Translations under genes and position numbers: made by a program
Source of the DNA: Eubacterium sp.
GTDB taxonomy: Bacteria > Bacillota > Clostridia > Peptostreptococcales > Anaerovoracaceae
DNA length: 64,000 nucleotides
Assembly (NCBI GenBank): GCA_017511535.1
Contig: JAFWJS010000035.1
Span: 62,001 to 126,000 of the forward strand
Direction: 5' to 3'
Shown: piece by piece, positions 60,829 through 64,000 of the stretch
Numbering within the stretch: position 1 is the first letter of the stretch
How the letters are laid out: each line of letters begins with the position of its first letter
Notes under the pieces: model-generated
Seen by the model: only the letters and a program-made list of their open reading frames with translations
The model's database searches: none
Told to the model about the DNA's origin: nothing

Positions 60829-60833
60829 ATGGA

Positions 60834-60880
60834 TTTTTGTGTTTTTTGGAACCGTCCCTAAAAACATAAAAACACAAAAA
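60834..60880 (-). repeat. REP-like palindromic repeat (copy 3, inverted), downstream of cobS
   Basis: TTTTTGTGTTTTTTGGAACCGTCCC followed by TAAAAACATAAAAACACAAAAA (split at 60858/60859) is the reverse-oriented version of the copy at 59975. Its outer arms TTTTTGTGTTTTT and AAAAACACAAAAA pair perfectly. Confidence 0.85.
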
Positions 60881-60899
60881 CACGAGAAGGAGCAGGAAA

Positions 60900-61649
60900 A
60901 TGATTTTAATAACCGGCGGAGCATATCAGGGGAAGCTTGATTATGCGAAAGAGGCATACGGCCTTACTGACGAGGACGTCTTTACATGTGAGGAAGGCAG
61001 CACGGCTGTCGGCTTCGACGAGAAGATAGTGGATCACTTCGAGAGATATGTGCTCGCCCTGATCAAAGCCGGACAGGTACCGGAAAAGGCGGTAGGCATG
61101 CAGCTCCGCGCCAACAGGTACAAAGGCCGTATCATAATCTGCGACGATATATCGCAGGGGATCGTTCCGCTGGATGCCACAGAAAGAGCGTGGCGTGAAG
61201 GCGTCGGACGGACGATGGTGAAGATAGCGCAGCAGGCGGATAAGGTCGTTCGCGTGTTCTGCGGCATTCCGGAAATCGTGAAAGACGAGACCGCTGAAGA
61301 AGTGAAGACGGAAAAGACAGACGGACTGGAAGCGGTATTCAGGTCCGAAGCGAACGGCGCGGTGAGGCCGGAAGCAGCAGAAACACCGGAAAAGTATTCT
61401 GAAGAGGTCAAGCCTGAAGACAAGCCGCACGGTATCGGCGGCCGCGGCCAGAACCAGGCTCCGAGGACACCGTTCGGTATGCCGGGAGCGAATCCGTTCG
61501 AGCACTACGATTTCGGAAACGCTGAAGAAGGCGGGCTCACGCCGGAAGAACAGTTCCGCATAAATTTTGAGAAAATGAAGGCAGAGCGCAAGGCGGCAAA
61601 AGAAAAGGCGGCTAAGGAACAGGCTGCGAAAAACGGAGAAACAAAATAA
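60900..61649 (+). CDS. Second CobU-like kinase with a low-complexity C-terminal extension
   Basis: The 249-residue protein has a CobU-like core (about 1-125): LITGGAYQGKLDYAKEAYG (P-loop), IIICDDISQGIVPLDATERAWREGVGRTMVKIAQQADKVVRVFCGIPEIV. This matches the conserved CobU C-terminal part, except that HIEVREGW-type residues are not obvious. The last 120 residues are charged and of low complexity, ending in K/A/E repeats. It may supply one of the two CobU activities or act on another corrinoid. GAAGGAG precedes the ATG. Confidence 0.8.
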   Translation: MILITGGAYQGKLDYAKEAYGLTDEDVFTCEEGSTAVGFDEKIVDHFERYVLALIKAGQVPEKAVGMQLRANRYKGRIIICDDISQGIVPLDATERAWREGVGRTMVKIAQQADKVVRVFCGIPEIVKDETAEEVKTEKTDGLEAVFRSEANGAVRPEAAETPEKYSEEVKPEDKPHGIGGRGQNQAPRTPFGMPGANPFEHYDFGNAEEGGLTPEEQFRINFEKMKAERKAAKEKAAKEQAAKNGETK

Positions 61650-61653
61650 TAAC

Positions 61654-63303
61654 ATGGCATCAAAAATATATCTCATAAGACATGGCAGGACCGATGGCAA
61701 CCGCAATCACTGGTATTACGGAGCCACCGATCTTCCTTTAACTGAAGAAGGAACAGAAGAGCTGAAGGCGTATGCGGCGCAGAATATCTATCCGGAGATA
61801 CCGGACGACGCGCAGATCTTTACGACCGGGCTTGTCAGGACCGATCAGACACTTGAGGCCATATACGGAAGACGTGATCACAGTGCCATAACAAAGCTTC
61901 AGGAGATCAATTTCGGCAAGGCAGAATGCATGACGTATGACGAGCTGAAGGTCTTTGACAACTTTCAGAAATGGGCATGGGACACAACGGGAGACGAGAG
62001 GATCGCAGACGCAGAGACAGCCAACGAATTCCACGACAGGATCGGCGAGGGTCTGAAAGAGCTGCTTGAAAAGCACCGGATGACCGAGCTGACGCACAGA
62101 GATGACGGTAAAGACGCAGTCACAGCAGTAGTCTGTCACGGCGGAGTCATCGCCTGCATAATGGAGAAGCTGTTCCCGGCTGTATGCGGGTCGATGTGGG
62201 ATTGGCTGCCTGAGCCGGGCTTCGGATACGTGGTCGACTTTGAAGACGGCAAGCCATATATGTATACCAGGATAAACGATATAGGACGTCTCGGACTTGG
62301 ACTGTACCGGCTGCCGTTAAAAGGAGAAAACAGGATAGACCATAAGAAGACAGACTCCCTTATAGATATACAGATGGCGAGAGGGCACGGGTATTTTGAG
62401 CTGGAGTTTCTCGGCTGGCCTGAAGACCGAAGTGAGGACGCAGTCGGCGAAGAGCGCATGGTCAAAGCTGTGCGGAGCTCGCTTGTCAGAAGATACGACC
62501 GCAGCAGATATGATCTTGCGGCGATAATCGACGCAGAAAGACTGGGCGAGGTCAAAGCGATGATCCGGAATTCCGGAGCGGGGTATCTTGACCGTCTTGC
62601 AGTAAACGGCGTGGAAAGGTTTTATCCGTCATATCCGGAAGATGAGAATATCGACCCCGAGACACTGGCCGACAAAAGAATTGATGGGCCGCAGGAAAAG
62701 ACAGCAAAGCCGGGAAGCGCTTTCCTGGATGACATATGGTCTGTTGTAAATGACCTGAAAAAGAACGGTCTGGTAAAGAAGGCGGGACTCGCCTTCAACG
62801 GTTCCGCGACGCTGCTGGACGATCTGCTGAAAGAAAGACAGGAGATCGACTATGTTGAGCTTCCGGTGAACTATCTGATGGGGACGTCGGAAGGGGACCT
62901 GGCGCAGAAGTATTATACTATATCAAGGAGAAGGTACAAGGAGATACTTGTAAGGAGCCCGTTTGCCGGAGGCAGGCTGACGGATATGGGGACCGAAGCA
63001 GAGAAGGTCCTGGGCATCTCCCGGGATGGAAGCAAGGCAGGATCCGGAAACGATGAGACTGAGTCCGGAAAGGCAAGATTCACCATGGCAGGATACGCTA
63101 TGATGAAGAAGGCTGACGCTCCGGCTTCTGCGGTAGACTGGGCGCTCAGATACGTGCTGTCTTATCCGTTCGTCGTTATAAGTGTGGCGTCGACGGGCGA
63201 CCCTGAACATGCGGCAGAGAATTTGGACGCCGCGGAAAGATTCAGGCCGCTTACTGAGGAGGACAGGGACAAACTTAAGGAAGCGGTCAAATATCGTGAT
63301 TAG
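61654..63303 (+). CDS. CobC-like histidine phosphatase fused to an aldo/keto-reductase-like domain
   Basis: The 549-residue protein has an N-terminal histidine phosphatase (1 to about 215): IYLIRHGRTDGNRNHWYYGATDLPLTEEG with catalytic His, IFTTGLVRTDQTLEAIYG and VTAVVCHGGVIACIMEKL. CobC removes the phosphate from alpha-ribazole phosphate or adenosylcobalamin phosphate. Residues about 225-549 resemble an aldo/keto reductase: MARGHGYFELEFLG, GLVKKAGLAFNGSATLLDDLL, IDYVELPVNYLM, YKEILVRSPFAGGRLTDMG and DWALRYVLSYPFVVISVASTGDPEHAAENLDAAERFRPLTEED. The reductase part is divergent and its catalytic tetrad is not clear to me. Its position after cobS and cobU suggests a late corrinoid role. Confidence 0.85.
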   Translation: MASKIYLIRHGRTDGNRNHWYYGATDLPLTEEGTEELKAYAAQNIYPEIPDDAQIFTTGLVRTDQTLEAIYGRRDHSAITKLQEINFGKAECMTYDELKVFDNFQKWAWDTTGDERIADAETANEFHDRIGEGLKELLEKHRMTELTHRDDGKDAVTAVVCHGGVIACIMEKLFPAVCGSMWDWLPEPGFGYVVDFEDGKPYMYTRINDIGRLGLGLYRLPLKGENRIDHKKTDSLIDIQMARGHGYFELEFLGWPEDRSEDAVGEERMVKAVRSSLVRRYDRSRYDLAAIIDAERLGEVKAMIRNSGAGYLDRLAVNGVERFYPSYPEDENIDPETLADKRIDGPQEKTAKPGSAFLDDIWSVVNDLKKNGLVKKAGLAFNGSATLLDDLLKERQEIDYVELPVNYLMGTSEGDLAQKYYTISRRRYKEILVRSPFAGGRLTDMGTEAEKVLGISRDGSKAGSGNDETESGKARFTMAGYAMMKKADAPASAVDWALRYVLSYPFVVISVASTGDPEHAAENLDAAERFRPLTEEDRDKLKEAVKYRD

Positions 63304-63348
63304 ACGATATGGCTGGATGTGTTGAGATCACAACGTTACAGCTGTTGT

Positions 63349-64000
63349 TTATAGGCTGATGGAGATTTCGCCGGTGTGGAGGACATCCTCCATGCCGGCT
63401 TTTTCGCCTTCTAGATACCTCACGGCAAGGCCGCCTGTATCGTCTACTGAAAGAGCTTCGGCAGGGATGCCGCTTTCACTGTACTGAGGATGGATCTTTA
63501 TGGTCCTTCCCAGTATGAAGCACCTTTCGCGGTATTCATCCATGAAATCACGGATATCGGGACTGGTTATGAGAGGCAGTGTCTCGTTTATTATTTCAGC
63601 GGCCAGTCTGCTTCTTGAGAAGCTGCCGGTCTCTGAAGACAGAGATCCAGCGATGTCCTTTATTTCAGGAGGAAAGCTCCCTGGGAAGCAGTTCACCCCG
63701 ATCCCGGTCACGAGCTTGTTTATCGTTCCGGTCTCGAAGTCTGACTGTGCCTCAGTCAGGATCCCGCAGACCTTTTTACCGTTATAGAAGAGGTCGTTGA
63801 CCCATTTGATAACAGCGTGCACGCCGGCTGCCTTTTCTATGGCCCGGCACGTACCGACGGCTGACGCCATGGTGACGAACAGCGATCTTGATATATCAAA
63901 GTCCGGAATGAATGAGAATGTCATATATAATCCGGTACCGGCAGGGGATTCAAATCTCCTGCCGAGCCTTCCTCTTCCGGCTGTCTGCCTGTTGGCTATG
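63349..64000 (-). CDS. birA: Biotin--[acetyl-CoA-carboxylase] ligase BirA (5' end outside window)
   Basis: The frame is open from the window edge to the stop at 63349. It reads IANRQTAGRGRLGRRFESPAGTGLYMTFSFIPD, the biotin/adenylate-binding motif GRGRLGRR, followed by GVHAVIKWVNDLFYNGKKVCGILTEAQ, VTGIGVNC and a C-terminal SH3-like domain. It joins biotin to carboxylase carrier proteins. Any N-terminal DNA-binding domain would lie beyond the window. The gene converges on the cobC-fusion gene. Confidence 0.93.
   Translation of the reverse strand, partial: IANRQTAGRGRLGRRFESPAGTGLYMTFSFIPDFDISRSLFVTMASAVGTCRAIEKAAGVHAVIKWVNDLFYNGKKVCGILTEAQSDFETGTINKLVTGIGVNCFPGSFPPEIKDIAGSLSSETGSFSRSRLAAEIINETLPLITSPDIRDFMDEYRERCFILGRTIKIHPQYSESGIPAEALSVDDTGGLAVRYLEGEKAGMEDVLHTGEISISL

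Noticed and set aside
1..64000. tRNA, rRNA, CRISPR array, prophage or IS element
   Set aside because: I looked for tRNA-like cloverleaf ends, regularly spaced repeats and transposase or integrase motifs and found none. A dedicated scan could still reveal something short.

Overview
This 64-kb window looks like the chromosome of a Gram-positive, low-to-mid GC Clostridia-type bacterium (class level is fairly safe; a family cannot be assigned by eye). The evidence is the Firmicute origin-proximal order rnpA-yidD-yidC-jag-mnmE-mnmG-rsmG-parA-parB, two parS sites, DnaD and RNase M5 proteins, class B sortase, lipoproteins, strong Shine-Dalgarno sequences and an anaerobic (CbiK-type) cobalamin route. 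No rRNA, tRNA, CRISPR array, IS element or prophage was seen. The replication origin probably lies just left of position 1.

Layout. 1-8.6 kb: protein insertion, tRNA modification and chromosome partitioning genes, with a YefM/YoeB toxin-antitoxin pair inserted between jag and mnmE. 8.6-17.5 kb: a soluble-looking GdpP, L9, DnaB helicase, an unusual DnaD fusion, DivIC/FtsB, RNase M5, KsgA and an LTA-synthase-like enzyme. 17.5-34.7 kb: mixed housekeeping genes (aroB, plsC, PAP2, an NSS transporter, a secreted protein, a sugar nucleotidyltransferase, rpsF-ssb-rpsR, an MBL lipoprotein, sortase B, a purine phosphoribosyltransferase divergent from an NCS2 permease, an HD protein, an EamA exporter and a HI0933 flavoprotein).

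34.7-48.05 kb is one long unit behind a cobalamin riboswitch. It encodes an exported lipoprotein CbiK-type cobaltochelatase, a lipoprotein with two beta-rich repeat domains, CbiL, HemA fused to a precorrin-2 dehydrogenase, HemC, a CobA-HemD fusion, HemB, HemL, an ABC-2 exporter, a cytosolic CbiK and a membrane-anchored protein with the same repeat domains. Together these take glutamyl-tRNA to cobalt-factor III. 48.1-50.3 kb holds a separate HMA protein plus a P1B ATPase. 50.3-58.05 kb is a second cobalamin-riboswitch unit: a secreted Fn3-type protein, a 901-residue chimera of repeat domains and half a substrate-binding protein, then a substrate-binding lipoprotein, a FecCD-type permease and an ATPase. 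58.2-63.3 kb carries cobT, cobU, cobS, a second CobU-like gene and a CobC phosphatase fused to an aldo/keto-reductase-like domain. The window ends inside birA on the minus strand.

The most interesting inference is a B12-repressed surface system in a Gram-positive: exported NEAT-like repeat proteins, an exported cobaltochelatase and a dedicated ABC importer, co-regulated with de novo corrin synthesis and nucleotide-loop assembly. The repeat domains recur in three proteins and are tied to two near-duplicate riboswitch modules. This function is inferred from context and not proven. Domain assignments come from reading the sequences by eye without database searches.
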